DNA of 64,000 nucleotides from Paraburkholderia hiiakae (GCF_904848665.1 NZ_CAJHCQ010000022.1:80222-144221), one strand, 5' to 3'; counted from the first letter of the stretch, positions 42,524 to 51,393 are shown. A program made the numbers and translations. Notes: generated by a model from the letters alone, not told the origin.

Positions 42524-42551
42524 CCTGTGACTGGCCGTGACCGCCTGTGAC
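42524..42551. repeat. Three GTGAC boxes at 10-bp spacing upstream of motA
   Basis: CCTGTGAC, GCCGTGAC and CCTGTGAC start at 42524, 42534 and 42544, exactly one helical turn apart. They lie about 120 bp upstream of the motA promoter and 140 bp after flhC. Possible regulator site; no protein can be assigned. Confidence 0.5.
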
Positions 42552-42692
42552 GATGCGGCCTCGGCTTCGGCAATCGCCGTTCGGGGTGGCCGCGCGGCTT
42601 CTGCACAGAGACGGGCCGGGTTTATCCGGAGTCTCGACCTGCGCGGACAGCATCGGGCACCCACAAGCGACGTTTAGCCGCGTCGATCTGCC

Positions 42693-43235
42693 TCAGGCAG
42701 CGATCTGCGACGCAAGCGCGTTGCGCCGCGTGCGTCCGGCCCGCGAGGGCGGCTGGCACAGCCCGCAGACGAAGCCGCGCTGCGGGTCGTGTGCGTGAGC
42801 CACGTAGCGGCCGCCGCAACGGCTGCACGGCGTCATCTGCAGGAGGCCCGAGGTGAAGTAGCGCACGAGCGTCCAGGCGCGGGTGAGGCTCAGCGCGGGC
42901 GTTTCGTCGTGGAGCCGCAGGTGCTCGAGATAGAGCCGGTAGCTCTTCACGATGGCGTGGATCGGCTCACAGCGCGCCTGGCGGTTCATGAACACGAACG
43001 TGTTGTAGAACAGCGAGGAATGGACATTGGGCTGCCAGGTCATGAACCAGTCGGTCGAAAACGGCAGCATGCCCTTGGGCGGCGACTCGCCCTTCACTTC
43101 CTTGTAGAGCCGGATGAGCCGGTCGCGCGAGAGCGAGGTCTCCGCTTCGAGCAACTGCAGGCGCGCGCCCAGCTCGATCAGCTCGATCGCCAGAGCGATC
43201 TCCTTTACCTCCTGCACCACACTCTTTGTCGCCAT
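42693..43235 (-). CDS. flhC: Flagellar master transcription activator FlhC
   Basis: 180 residues from ATG 43235 (MATKSVVQEVKEIALAIELIELGARLQ). A C-terminal zinc-binding set of cysteines is visible (CSRCGG ... FVCGLC). The central FSTDWFMTWQPNVHSSLFYN region is well conserved (landmark STDWFMTW). FlhC binds DNA in the FlhD4C2 complex and activates class II flagellar genes. The longer upstream in-frame extension is rejected on the family N-terminus. Confidence 0.97.
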   Translation of the reverse strand: MATKSVVQEVKEIALAIELIELGARLQLLEAETSLSRDRLIRLYKEVKGESPPKGMLPFSTDWFMTWQPNVHSSLFYNTFVFMNRQARCEPIHAIVKSYRLYLEHLRLHDETPALSLTRAWTLVRYFTSGLLQMTPCSRCGGRYVAHAHDPQRGFVCGLCQPPSRAGRTRRNALASQIAA

Positions 43236-43340
43236 AGACACCCGTTGGAAACCGCTAAGGAATACGCGTGGCCCCTGCCGCCGTTCGTGGCAGCAAGGGT
43301 GCAATACGCGGCCGCGCGCTGCGGCGCGGGGCGAAGCGGT

Positions 43341-43658
43341 TCAGCCGATCTGCTCGACGTCCTGGCCCGCCATGATGATCGCCGAGTGGGTCAGCGCGGT
43401 TTTACCCTTGTCGGCAAGCGCGCTCAGGATGGTGTGGTCGTCGAACCGGAAGCGGCAAAGCAGCTGGTTCGAAGCGGCAAGCCGTACAGTCTGTGCGAAA
43501 GAGAGATTGGCGAGCACCTCGGCGGACTGCTCCGAGATGCCCATGCGGAACATGCCCGTCGGCTTGTCCTCACGTAAAAGACGTTGCGCGAGCAACAGGT
43601 ACGACAGGTTCACTTCCTTGATCTCATTGAGCATGTCGCTGTGCGTCGTCGCGCTCAT
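43341..43658 (-). CDS. flhD: Flagellar master transcription activator FlhD
   Basis: 105 residues from ATG 43658 (MSATTHSDMLNEIKEVNLSYL), with GGGGGA upstream. The conserved LNEIKEVNLSYLLLAQRLLREDK and LPAASNQLLCRF-type core (here RLAASNQLLCRFRFDD) identifies FlhD. It is the partner of FlhC in the FlhD4C2 activator. It lies 105 bp upstream of flhC, at the head of the whole cascade. Confidence 0.97.
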   Translation of the reverse strand: MSATTHSDMLNEIKEVNLSYLLLAQRLLREDKPTGMFRMGISEQSAEVLANLSFAQTVRLAASNQLLCRFRFDDHTILSALADKGKTALTHSAIIMAGQDVEQIG

Positions 43659-44264
43659 GGATTCCCCCGAATCAAATCGCGGCGGCTGGTCAAACCGCCT
43701 GCGGAAAACGTTTGCTCGTTCAGATGCAACCCGAATGCGTCCAAACGGCCTGTTTATGGTCGTGGGTAATTGTGGCTGGGGCGGGAACAAATGGAAATCG
43801 GACGGATGCCGCGACGCGTTGCGAGAAAAACCTTCGCTAACGTGTAGGAATTTTTCTGACAGAGAGGCGGGACCAGCGGTGGGAGGCGGCGCACGTCATG
43901 TCATGCGCATAAGCTGCGGAATTGTCTGCCGATTATAGGCTTTTTCATGGACGCGTCACGCGCGGGTGCTAGCCGGCGAACGCGCGGCCCAGCTCTGGCC
44001 CTCGCACCAACGCCTTGTGGCCCTTGCCCGAGCGTCTTGGGCACGCGGCTTGCGGAATGCGCGCCCAAGCCACGTCATGCTTTGCAATGGCCTCTTACAT
44101 CTGCTGTATCCCGCTGTAACAACATTAAGCGTTTGCAAAACCGCGTGTATCGGGCCGCGAAATGGCCATAATCGAAGTCAGGGATAACCCGATACCGTAG
44201 TACCGCCGCAGTGCCGCATCACAGAGTTCGTTGCACACGCGGCTTTTTGCCAGGAGATCGAACA
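43659..44264. other. 606-bp intergenic region between flhD and the GT4 gene
   Basis: Divergent regulatory region. It holds the candidate flhD promoter (43932-43959) and a long flhD leader. An imperfect AGAAAAA ... TTTTTCT inverted repeat occurs within about 43823-43860, in the leader. The GT4 side has a CATAAT element at about 44165 without a matching -35. No gene is supported here. Confidence 0.6.
43932..43959 (-). promoter_or_regulatory. Candidate sigma70 promoter of flhDC
   Basis: Minus strand: GTGACG, 16 nt, TATAAT. The -10 is perfect; the -35 matches TTGACA at 4 of 6. It predicts an flhD leader of about 265 nt, in line with the long leaders known for enteric flhDC. Confidence 0.5.
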
Positions 44265-45329
44265 ATGCGAATCGCACAAATTGCGCCACTTTATGAAGCC
44301 GTTCCGCCCAAGCTTTATGGCGGGACCGAGCGCGTCGTGTCCTATCTGACCGAAGCGCTGGTCGACCTCGGCCACGACGTGACGCTGTTCGCCAGCGGCG
44401 ATTCGGTGACCTCGGCAAACCTCGAAGCCGCCTGGCCGCGCGCATTGCGCCTCGACCCGACGATCCGCGACGCCCTGGCGCCGCACATGGTGCTGCTCGA
44501 ACGCGTGCGCCGCGTCGCACACGAATTCGACGTGCTGCACTTTCACCTCGACTACCTGCCGTTCCCGCTCTTCACGACCATGGACACGCCGTTCGTCACG
44601 ACGCTCCATGGCCGCCTCGACCTGCCGGAACTGCAACCGGTATTCGAGCAGTTCCCGAACGCACCCGTGATCTCGATTTCGGACTCGCAGCGCCAGCCGC
44701 TGCCGCAGGCTGCATGGCAGAACACGATCTATCACGGACTGCCAAAGAACCTGCTCACGCCGAAGGCCGACCGCAAGCCCGAGTACCTCGCGTTCCTCGG
44801 CCGGATCTGCCCGGAAAAGCGCGTGGATACGGCAATCAAGATCGCCGCGCTCACCGGCCTGCCGCTGAAGATCGCCGCCAAGGTCGACAAGGTCGACCAG
44901 GACTACTTCAAGACCGAAATCGAGCCGCTGCTGTCGCAGGCCCACGTGGAGTTCGTCGGCGAGATCAACGAAGAGCAGAAGCCCGCGTTCCTTTCGGGTG
45001 CGAAGGCGCTGCTGTTCCCGATCGACTGGTCCGAGCCGTTCGGCCTCGTGATGATCGAGGCCATGGCGTGCGGCACACCGGTGATCGCCTTCAATCGCGG
45101 TTCGGTGCCAGAAGTCATCGACCCGGGCGTGACAGGCTATGTCGTCGAGGACGTGCAAGGCGCCGTGGCCGCGCTTCAGAATATCGATTCGCTTTCGCGC
45201 GAGGCGATTCGCAACCAGTTCGAACACCGGTTCACGTCGCACATCATGGCCGGCAATTATGTCGACACTTATACGGCGCTCATCGAAGCCGCACAGCGTC
45301 CGGTACTGCGACGTGTCGCCGCCGGCTGA
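44265..45329 (+). CDS. GT4 family glycosyltransferase
   Basis: 354 residues from ATG 44265 with AGGAG 8 nt upstream. The N-terminal MRIAQIAPLYEAVPPKLYGGTERVV is the donor/acceptor start common in this branch. The C-terminal domain carries DWSEPFGLVMIEAMACGTPVIAF (E-x7-E motif, landmark EPFGLVMIEAMACGTP) and GRICPEKRVDTAI. It is a retaining GT-B enzyme, substrate unknown. It is transcribed alone and ends at a bidirectional terminator, so no pathway can be inferred from neighbours. Confidence 0.9.
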   Translation: MRIAQIAPLYEAVPPKLYGGTERVVSYLTEALVDLGHDVTLFASGDSVTSANLEAAWPRALRLDPTIRDALAPHMVLLERVRRVAHEFDVLHFHLDYLPFPLFTTMDTPFVTTLHGRLDLPELQPVFEQFPNAPVISISDSQRQPLPQAAWQNTIYHGLPKNLLTPKADRKPEYLAFLGRICPEKRVDTAIKIAALTGLPLKIAAKVDKVDQDYFKTEIEPLLSQAHVEFVGEINEEQKPAFLSGAKALLFPIDWSEPFGLVMIEAMACGTPVIAFNRGSVPEVIDPGVTGYVVEDVQGAVAALQNIDSLSREAIRNQFEHRFTSHIMAGNYVDTYTALIEAAQRPVLRRVAAG

Positions 45330-45432
45330 GTACGAAGCACTCCGATTTTCGCGATAAATCCAGACGAATAGACGATGTGAATCGTTTGCGAGTCGTGGAA
45401 TAGCGCCATTACGCGTTGATTACAGACGACGC

Positions 45433-45470
45433 ACAAAAAAGAGCCGCATGAATCATGCGGCTCTTTTATT
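45433..45470. terminator. Bidirectional terminator between the GT4 gene and the H-NS gene
   Basis: AAAAAAGAGCCGCATG, short loop AAT, CATGCGGCTCTTTTATT. Perfect 10-bp stem with A- and T-runs on each side. Confidence 0.9.
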
Positions 45471-45518
45471 GCATTTGCGGTTGCGGCGGTATGGCGGCGG
45501 GTTCGTTCCTCGCCGGCC

Positions 45519-45815
45519 TCAGGCGATCAGGTAGCGTTCGCGGTTCTTGCCCGCGATCCACTTGGGCGGCTTGCCGCGCCCGCTCCAGGTCGCGCCGGAC
45601 TTGGGGTCCTGATAGCGCGCGGGCAGCGGCGCCTTTTTCGGCGGACGCCCACGGCGCGCGGCCTCGGCAAAGCCCAGGTCCTGGGCGGAAAGGCCGTACT
45701 CGGCGATCTTTTCCCTGATCGTGGCGATGACGTCCGCGATCTCCGTGCGCCGCGCTTCTTCGGCCTGAGCCTGGAGTTTTGCGATCTGCGCCTTGAGTTC
45801 TGAGTATTGCGACAT
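45519..45815 (-). CDS. Small H-NS family nucleoid protein
   Basis: 98 residues from ATG 45815 (MSQYSELKAQIAKLQAQ), with GGGGGA upstream. The N-terminal half is a coiled-coil oligomerisation helix. A basic linker (RRGRPPKKAPLP, AT-hook-like GRPP) precedes the C-terminal DNA-binding motif TWSGRGKPPKWI, the H-NS signature. Such proteins bind curved AT-rich DNA and silence transcription. Its own promoter region is strikingly AT-rich, which suggests autoregulation. Confidence 0.93.
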   Translation of the reverse strand: MSQYSELKAQIAKLQAQAEEARRTEIADVIATIREKIAEYGLSAQDLGFAEAARRGRPPKKAPLPARYQDPKSGATWSGRGKPPKWIAGKNRERYLIA

Positions 45816-45891
45816 TTCTTTTCCCCCTTCATTGCTCATGAAACCGACTCGATCGGAGATTAGTCGCAAATAACGGAATTCGCAATCGCTA

Positions 45892-45921
45892 TTAATACTG
45901 CTTTATCACTCTATTTCTCAA
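45892..45921 (-). promoter_or_regulatory. Candidate promoter of the H-NS family gene
   Basis: Minus strand: TTGAGA, 18 nt, TATTAA, within an AT-rich block (about 45850-46000), giving a leader of about 70 nt. Confidence 0.45.
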
Positions 45922-46101
45922 TTTAACCATCGATCGCTTCTGGCGCAATTGCGTGTACATCGATCGAAATAATTCGATCAATTAGGTCAAAATTGACAAT
46001 CCTTGACAGCATCGAAAAGAGCGACTGCCTAGAATCTGGCATTTCCCGGTGCCGGTACTTTACGCGGCCCCTTCAAAATCGACTTTTCGAGGTGTCACGC
46101 A

Positions 46102-46848
46102 ATGCACTTATCCAAGCGACTCATTGCCGAGCTGATCGGCACTTTCTGGCTCGTTCTGGGCGGCTGCGGCAGCGCCGTGCTCGCGGCCAACTTCGCGGGC
46201 CCGGTTCACGGGCTCGGCATCGGCTTCGTGGGCGTGTCTCTCGCATTCGGCCTGACCGTGCTCACCATGGCCTTCGCCATTGGCCATATTTCGGGCTGCC
46301 ATCTAAACCCCGCCGTAAGCGTGGGCCTGACCGTGGCGGGCCGCTTCCCGGCGCGCGACCTCGTGCCCTATATCGCCGCGCAGGTGGTGGGCGCGGTGAT
46401 CGGCGCGTTCGTGCTTGCGCTCATCGCAACGGGCAAGCCCGGCTTCGACCTCGTCGCGAGCGGCTTCGCGACCAACGGTTACGGCGAGCACTCGCCGGGC
46501 CACTACGCCATGGGCGCCGCGTTCGTGTGCGAGGTCGTCATGACCGCGTTCTTCCTGTTCGTCATTCTCGGCGCAACCGACAAGCGCGCGCCCGCAGGCT
46601 TCGCGCCGATCGCCATCGGCCTGTGCCTCACGCTCATTCACCTGATCTCGATTCCCGTCACCAATACCTCGGTGAATCCGGCTCGCTCGACCGGCCCCGC
46701 GCTCTTCGTGGGCGGCGAGGCCATCTCGCAATTGTGGCTGTTCTGGGTCGCGCCTATCGTCGGCGCAGTGATCGCGGGCATCGTCTACCCGGCGGTGGCG
46801 GGGCGGCGCGAAGCGGTAGCGGCTGTCGCCGTGCGCGAAACGGTCTGA
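46102..46848 (+). CDS. aqpZ: Aquaporin Z
   Basis: 248 residues, six membrane segments. It starts MHLSKRLIAELIGTFWLVLGGCGSA, typical of AqpZ. The two NPA boxes are present (GCHLNPAVSVG, NTSVNPARSTGPA), and the selectivity-filter His/Arg context is as in water channels. It mediates rapid water flux across the inner membrane. Start at ATG 46102 with GAGGTG upstream. A terminator follows. Confidence 0.97.
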   Translation: MHLSKRLIAELIGTFWLVLGGCGSAVLAANFAGPVHGLGIGFVGVSLAFGLTVLTMAFAIGHISGCHLNPAVSVGLTVAGRFPARDLVPYIAAQVVGAVIGAFVLALIATGKPGFDLVASGFATNGYGEHSPGHYAMGAAFVCEVVMTAFFLFVILGATDKRAPAGFAPIAIGLCLTLIHLISIPVTNTSVNPARSTGPALFVGGEAISQLWLFWVAPIVGAVIAGIVYPAVAGRREAVAAVAVRETV

Positions 46849-46911
46849 GGCGTTCTCACACGCCAGCGCGGCTCGGACCACGCCGAAAGCGACACTTTCA
46901 TCGTGCAGCAG

Positions 46912-46943
46912 CAAACGGGCGCTTCGGCGCCCGTTTGTCTTGG
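46912..46943 (+). terminator. Terminator after aqpZ
   Basis: CAAACGGGCGC, loop TTCG, GCGCCCGTTTG, then TCTTGG. Perfect 11-bp stem with a UUCG tetraloop; the A/T pairs at the stem base supply the U-tract. Confidence 0.8.
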
Positions 46944-47059
46944 GTGCCTGGGCGATGCAAGTGCGCCGCCGATGCGCGGCTGACCCGGCCCACCAGGGCC
47001 ACGCTGCTAGAATCGGACGACTTTCCCACTGTCTTGCCACCTGGAGCATCACGCCCAGC

Positions 47060-47794
47060 ATGAAGCGCTCACGCCCCCGGCCAACACGGCTCGCCCCGAC
47101 GCTCGCCGCAGGGCTGAGCGCACTGGTATGCGCCTGCGCGCCGCTGCCGCAGGCAAGCGGGCCCGCCAACGGCGGCGAGGCAACGCAAACGAACGCGAGC
47201 AGCGCGGCCGCCATGCGCAGTCCGCAAGACGCGCGCAACGTCGAGACACTCATCTTCGTGAGGCATGGCGAAAAGCCACCAGAGGGATTCGGCCAACTCA
47301 ACTGCAAAGGGCTGAACCGCGCGCTCGCGCTGCCCGCCGTAATCGCGGCCAAGTACGGCAAGCCCGATGCCATCTACGCGCCCGACCCCGGCGAGCAGAA
47401 GGAAGACAACGGCCATTCCTACTATTACGTGCGTCCGCTCGCGACGATCGAGCCGACCGCGATCCAGTTCGGCATGCCGATCCAGACGCCGTATGGCTAC
47501 TCAAAGATCGACGCGCTGCAATCAACGCTCGTCGATCCGCAGTGGCGCGGCCGCACCGTGCTCGTTGCGTGGGAACATCGGGAAATCGAGACGCTTGTGC
47601 GCCGCGTCGTCGCCACGCATGGCGGCAGCGCGACCGACGTGCCGCGCTGGGAGAGCGCGGACTTCGACAGCATCTACGTAGTGCGCATCGAGTGGAACGG
47701 CGGCGCCGCACGCGCGCGTTTCTCGCACGAGCACGAAGGGCTCGACTCACGCGCGGACGACTGCCCGTGCGCGCAACTGCCCGCCGCGCAGTAA
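47060..47794 (+). CDS. Histidine phosphatase family protein, probable lipoprotein
   Basis: 244 residues from ATG 47060. The N-terminus is basic then hydrophobic (TLAAGLSALVCAC) with a Cys that could be lipidated, so an exported protein is likely. The phosphatase motif is LIFVRHGEKP with the catalytic His, and a second conserved His occurs in VAWEHREIETLV. Substrate unknown. A CTAGAAT -10-like element lies at about 47007. The neighbours are functionally unrelated. Confidence 0.85.
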   Translation: MKRSRPRPTRLAPTLAAGLSALVCACAPLPQASGPANGGEATQTNASSAAAMRSPQDARNVETLIFVRHGEKPPEGFGQLNCKGLNRALALPAVIAAKYGKPDAIYAPDPGEQKEDNGHSYYYVRPLATIEPTAIQFGMPIQTPYGYSKIDALQSTLVDPQWRGRTVLVAWEHREIETLVRRVVATHGGSATDVPRWESADFDSIYVVRIEWNGGAARARFSHEHEGLDSRADDCPCAQLPAAQ

Positions 47795-47890
47795 CTGTCC
47801 CGCAGTAACCGTCCGAATAAAATCGCGACAGCGGTGACGGCGCGACTTGCGCCGCGCCTTTATCGAATCCGGGGATTACGCCCGTGCGGA

Positions 47891-48712
47891 CTACGATGCG
47901 ATTTCGTCATTGAGCGCGAACAGCTTGCGCAGATGATGCGCGACACCGGCCTCGAAGTTGTTGCCGATGCGCGGCACCAAAGGCAGCCGCTTGATGAGAT
48001 CGGGATTGGCGTTGTTCATCATGAACGGATGACCCGCCGTTTCGAGCAGATCGATATCGTTCATGTTGTCGCCGAACGCGACGCAGCCCGTGGCGTCCAC
48101 GCTGAGCCGGTCGAGCACGACGCGCAGCGCGCGGCCCTTCGAAACACCGGCCACCATCACTTCGAGACAATCGGGCAGGGAATAGGTGACATAGAGCGCG
48201 TCGCCGAACTCGCGCGCGAGATTCTGCGCCACGTGTGCGAGGTCCGCCGGATCGCCGATGTAAAGCGCCTTGGCAATGCCCGCGCCCGCGTGGTCACGCA
48301 GATCCGCCACGCGGTACTCGAAGCCCGAGTCCTGGTGATACGCGAGCAGTTCAGGCGCATCGCGGTCGATAAGCCACGCGTCGTCGGTATAGATACTCAC
48401 GATCACGCGGCCGTGCTCGCCCACGGTATCGGCGGCAACGAGACGCTCGACCATGGGGGCAGTCAGATTACTCGCGTGGATCAGCGTGTCGTCGGGCGCG
48501 TGCACGCGCGCGCCGTTCGCGGTGATGAGATACGGCCGGATGCCGAGCACGTCGCGAATGCCGGCCACGTCGCAATAGTGGCGGCCGGTCGCGATCACGA
48601 ACGGCAGCCCCTGTGCATCGAGGGCGCCCAGCGTGGCAACCGTGAACGGATCGACCTGATGGTCGCTATTGAGCAGCGTTCCGTCGAGATCGGTTGCAAT
48701 GACCTTGTACAT
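47891..48712 (-). CDS. HAD superfamily Cof-type phosphatase
   Basis: 273 residues. HAD motif I is ATDLDGTLLNSD, motif III/IV is VAFGDNMNDIDLLETAG (landmark GDNMNDIDLL), and a Cof-type cap domain lies between. Members dephosphorylate sugar phosphates or cofactor precursors. It looks full length. The adjacent BadF-type kinase has the same orientation 94 bp upstream, so a sugar-phosphate role is conceivable but not shown. Confidence 0.93.
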   Translation of the reverse strand: MYKVIATDLDGTLLNSDHQVDPFTVATLGALDAQGLPFVIATGRHYCDVAGIRDVLGIRPYLITANGARVHAPDDTLIHASNLTAPMVERLVAADTVGEHGRVIVSIYTDDAWLIDRDAPELLAYHQDSGFEYRVADLRDHAGAGIAKALYIGDPADLAHVAQNLAREFGDALYVTYSLPDCLEVMVAGVSKGRALRVVLDRLSVDATGCVAFGDNMNDIDLLETAGHPFMMNNANPDLIKRLPLVPRIGNNFEAGVAHHLRKLFALNDEIAS

Positions 48713-48806
48713 GGTGATCAGGCGGCTAGCGGGAAACGTTCAATCGTAGCATCTGTGGCAAGGTGATGCCCTTGACCTACGTTCCCGCCCCCTTGCCGCG
48801 CGCCAC

Positions 48807-49703
48807 TCAGTTGCCCGCGGCGGCGTGCGCCAGCCGCTGGGCTGCCAGCTGCGCGAGCCGTAGCGCGCCGGTCGTGGAATCGGCGAGCGGGGCGCGCAGG
48901 CGCTCACGCACAGCTTGCGGCACCCACTCGCGCAGCGGCTGCCCAAGGCCGCCCGAGAGCGCCGCAGGCAGGTTGCCGGATGGGTCGAGCGCGGTGATGA
49001 GCTTCGCGATCTCTACGCCAGCTTCGGCGAGCAGTCTGGCGACGAACGGATGTTCGCGATGCGCGAGGACGACCGGCGCGAGGCTGGCATAAGCGGTCTG
49101 GTTGGCTGCGCACTGCCACACGATGAGGCTGTCGCGATCGGTCGCCCGCGCGTGTGCAAGCAGGGACCGCGCGAAGTCGTCCATGGGCACGCGCGCGTCG
49201 AGCGCCTGCTGCGCCCAGACGATCGCGCGCAAGCCTAACCACGCACCGCTCGCTTCGTCGCCCGAGGGAAAGCCGAAACCGCCCGCAATGCGGCACTGGC
49301 CGTCCTCGCCGAGCACCGCTGCAATGCTGCCCGTGCCAAGGGCGACCACGACGCCCGGCGCGCCGCCGTGCGCGCCCAGCAGCGTCGTGTAGGCGTCGCT
49401 TTCCACCGCGAGTCCGGCAACCGGGGGCGCGGTAGCGCGAAACGGCGCCAGCCAGTCGGGGTTGTTCACGCCCGCGAGCCCGCAGCCAAGTACGCATTGC
49501 GACCAGTCAAACGCCACTCCCGCCTGCGCAAACGCAGCGCGGCCCCCTTCCTCGATCGATTGCCAGGCGCGTTCGATACCGAGTCCGAGTCCCGACGGCC
49601 CGGCGGCCGCTCGCGCGAGTTCGACACCATTCGTGTCGCCAAGCGCGATGCGCGTGCCCGTGCCGCCGCCGTCCACGCCAATCAACCAGGTGTATTTCTG
49701 CAT
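48807..49703 (-). CDS. BadF/BadG/BcrA/BcrD-type kinase, probable amino-sugar kinase
   Basis: 298 residues. The ASKHA phosphate-1 motif IGVDGGGTGTRIALGD opens the protein, and GVVVALGTGSIAAVLG and LSGGLGQPL are the phosphate-2/adenosine motifs. In this branch the proteins are commonly glucosamine or N-acetylglucosamine kinases. Substrate is inferred from family only. Start ATG 49703 opposes the divergent tag gene. Confidence 0.87.
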   Translation of the reverse strand: MQKYTWLIGVDGGGTGTRIALGDTNGVELARAAAGPSGLGLGIERAWQSIEEGGRAAFAQAGVAFDWSQCVLGCGLAGVNNPDWLAPFRATAPPVAGLAVESDAYTTLLGAHGGAPGVVVALGTGSIAAVLGEDGQCRIAGGFGFPSGDEASGAWLGLRAIVWAQQALDARVPMDDFARSLLAHARATDRDSLIVWQCAANQTAYASLAPVVLAHREHPFVARLLAEAGVEIAKLITALDPSGNLPAALSGGLGQPLREWVPQAVRERLRAPLADSTTGALRLAQLAAQRLAHAAAGN

Positions 49704-49882
49704 GATGTCCGCCGCGCCACGCGCGCCTGTGAGTCCGGTTGGAAAGCCAAAATTTTTGTCGTGCCGCAGAGACTAACGACTTCCCTCAGTTCGCACAATC
49801 GGCCATCCGGCCAGGGTGGCGGCACGGCACCGATCCGCTATGCTTGCGTGGCCTGAACGAAGTCTCGCAAGGAGAACTTACC

Positions 49883-50479
49883 GTGACACACCGCTGCAAC
49901 TGGGTATCGGCCGGCGCGTCGCCGCAGTATGTGCAATACCACGACGAAGAGTGGGGCGTGCCGTCGCGGGACGACCAGCATCTGTTCGAAATGATCGTGC
50001 TCGAAGGCGCGCAGGCAGGACTCTCATGGTCCACGATACTCAACAAGCGCGAAGGCTATCGCCGGGCCTTCGCCAACTTCGACATCGCGAAGGTTGCGCG
50101 CTTCACGCCCAAGCACGTCGAAACGCTCATGCAGGACGCCTCGATCGTGCGCAACCGGGCCAAGATCGAAGCCGCCATCGCCAACGCCCGCGCCGTGCAG
50201 CAAATCCAGGCCGAACACGGCTCGCTCGCGAAGTTCGTCTGGTCGTTCGTGAACGACACGCCTATCCAGAACGACCTGGCATCGTATCGCGACGCACCGG
50301 CCTCCACCGAAGTCTCGGACGCCCTTAGCAAGGCACTCAAAAAATACGGCTGCAAATTCGTTGGCACGACGATCTGTTACGCGTTTATGCAGGCAGTCGG
50401 CATGGTCAACGACCATGAGCGCGACTGCATGTGCCGCGAGGCTTGCGCCGCACTTGGCAAGAAGAAGCGCCGCGCCTGA
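49883..50479 (+). CDS. tag: DNA-3-methyladenine glycosylase I
   Basis: 198 residues from GTG 49883 (AAGGAG upstream). HRCNW, QYHDEEWGVPSRDDQHLFEMIVLEGAQAGLSW (landmark YHDEEWGVP, EGAQAGLSW) and the C-terminal NDHERDCMCR supply the Cys/His zinc ligands of Tag. It excises 3-methyladenine from alkylated DNA. The GTG start gives the family N-terminus exactly; further upstream sequence does not resemble Tag. Confidence 0.96.
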   Translation: MTHRCNWVSAGASPQYVQYHDEEWGVPSRDDQHLFEMIVLEGAQAGLSWSTILNKREGYRRAFANFDIAKVARFTPKHVETLMQDASIVRNRAKIEAAIANARAVQQIQAEHGSLAKFVWSFVNDTPIQNDLASYRDAPASTEVSDALSKALKKYGCKFVGTTICYAFMQAVGMVNDHERDCMCREACAALGKKKRRA

Positions 50480-50796
50480 GCGCCGCGAAACGCGCGCACA
50501 AGCACGCCATGTCGCCCGCGACTCGGGAAAATCCCGAACGGGGCGCGACGCGCCTCGCCAACCCTTGTCCGCCGGGGCTTTGCGAGACGTCAGAACGATT
50601 GCGTCCAACACCGGCCGAGGCAAATTTCTCATCGCTACCGTGCGCAGGCCCACGGTTTTCCGCTGGCGTGCCGTTATAACGGGAAGTGAATGCAGGCGTG
50701 TCAGGGGAACGGGTAGTGATGCCGGCTGGAAGGCCGGCGGCGCCGCATTAGAAGGGAAATAACCTGTGCCCGGCACCTGGGCCGCAGGGGGCTGAA
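50480..50796. other. Intergenic region after tag
   Basis: 317 bp. No terminator, promoter or coding sequence could be supported by eye. Confidence 0.5.
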
Positions 50797-51255
50797 ATGA
50801 AAAATGTCCACTTCCTGAGTCATCAGGAGATCTTCGATCGCGCGGTGGCCCATCTCTTTGGCCAGGGGCGCGCGGCCCTTCTTCCACGCGGCGGCGGCGC
50901 CTACCGGGGCGGTGGCTGTGGAGGCGGTCACGGCAGCGCACACAGCTACGGAGGTTGTCCGGTCGGCAGCTTCATCCGGCCACGCGACTATATGAGCGCC
51001 ATGGAAGGCATACCCGTGCGCTACATCGGCCGTGAGACAAATGACGTGCCGCTCTATATGGACGTGGGCGTTGCCGCGCTGAAAAAAGCGCTGCTGCGAG
51101 CGCATATCAACATCTACGATCCCGCTACGATCAACCTGCTGAGTTGCCTGCAGAACGTGCACGACGTGTTTGGCGTGTGGGAATGGCGCGAGCGCCTTTG
51201 CTCGATTGCCGCGCAGTTCGGCTTGTCGCCCGAACACCTGAAAGACGCCGCCTGA
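50797..51255 (+). CDS. Conserved Burkholderiaceae hypothetical protein, Gly/Cys/His-rich loop
   Basis: 152 residues, function unknown. The N-terminal helix MKNVHFLSHQEIFDRAVAHLF is followed by a flexible loop of Gly with Cys and His (RGGGCGGGHGSAHSYGGCPVG). A compact domain then runs from FIRPRDYMSAMEGIPVRYIG to NVHDVFGVWEWRERL and IAAQFGLS. I recognise the pattern as a lineage-conserved protein but not its function. It is convergent with rpsU, and a strong hairpin lies between them. Confidence 0.75.
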   Translation: MKNVHFLSHQEIFDRAVAHLFGQGRAALLPRGGGAYRGGGCGGGHGSAHSYGGCPVGSFIRPRDYMSAMEGIPVRYIGRETNDVPLYMDVGVAALKKALLRAHINIYDPATINLLSCLQNVHDVFGVWEWRERLCSIAAQFGLSPEHLKDAA

Positions 51256-51327
51256 TATCGGCCGGCGCGCGCAACGCGCGCTGCGTTTCGATGCGCATGA
51301 ACTACGCTTTTTCGACGCACAAACACA

Positions 51328-51366
51328 AACGGCGGCGCAGCTTCTTGCGAAGCATGCGCCGCCGTC
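51328..51366 (-). terminator. Hairpin between the hypothetical gene and rpsU, probable rpsU terminator
   Basis: ACGGCGGCGCA / TGCGCCGCCGT (11 bp) with an inner GCTTC-TTGC-GAAGC hairpin. On the minus strand it is followed by TTTGTGTTTGTG, a weak U-rich tract, 27 bp after the rpsU stop. Confidence 0.7.
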
Positions 51367-51393
51367 TGGCGGAACACCGAAAAGCGAAAAAGC

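Larger units (their letters stand above)
42320..42692. other. Intergenic region flhC-motA
   Basis: 373 bp without a gene. It holds the motA sigma28-like promoter (42379-42405) and three 10-bp-phased GTGAC boxes (42524-42551). No clear terminator after flhC was found. Confidence 0.7.

Noticed and set aside
46003..46035. TTGACA ... TAGAAT as an aqpZ promoter
   Set aside because: Spacing of 21 bp is too long for sigma70; kept only as an observation about the AT-rich region.
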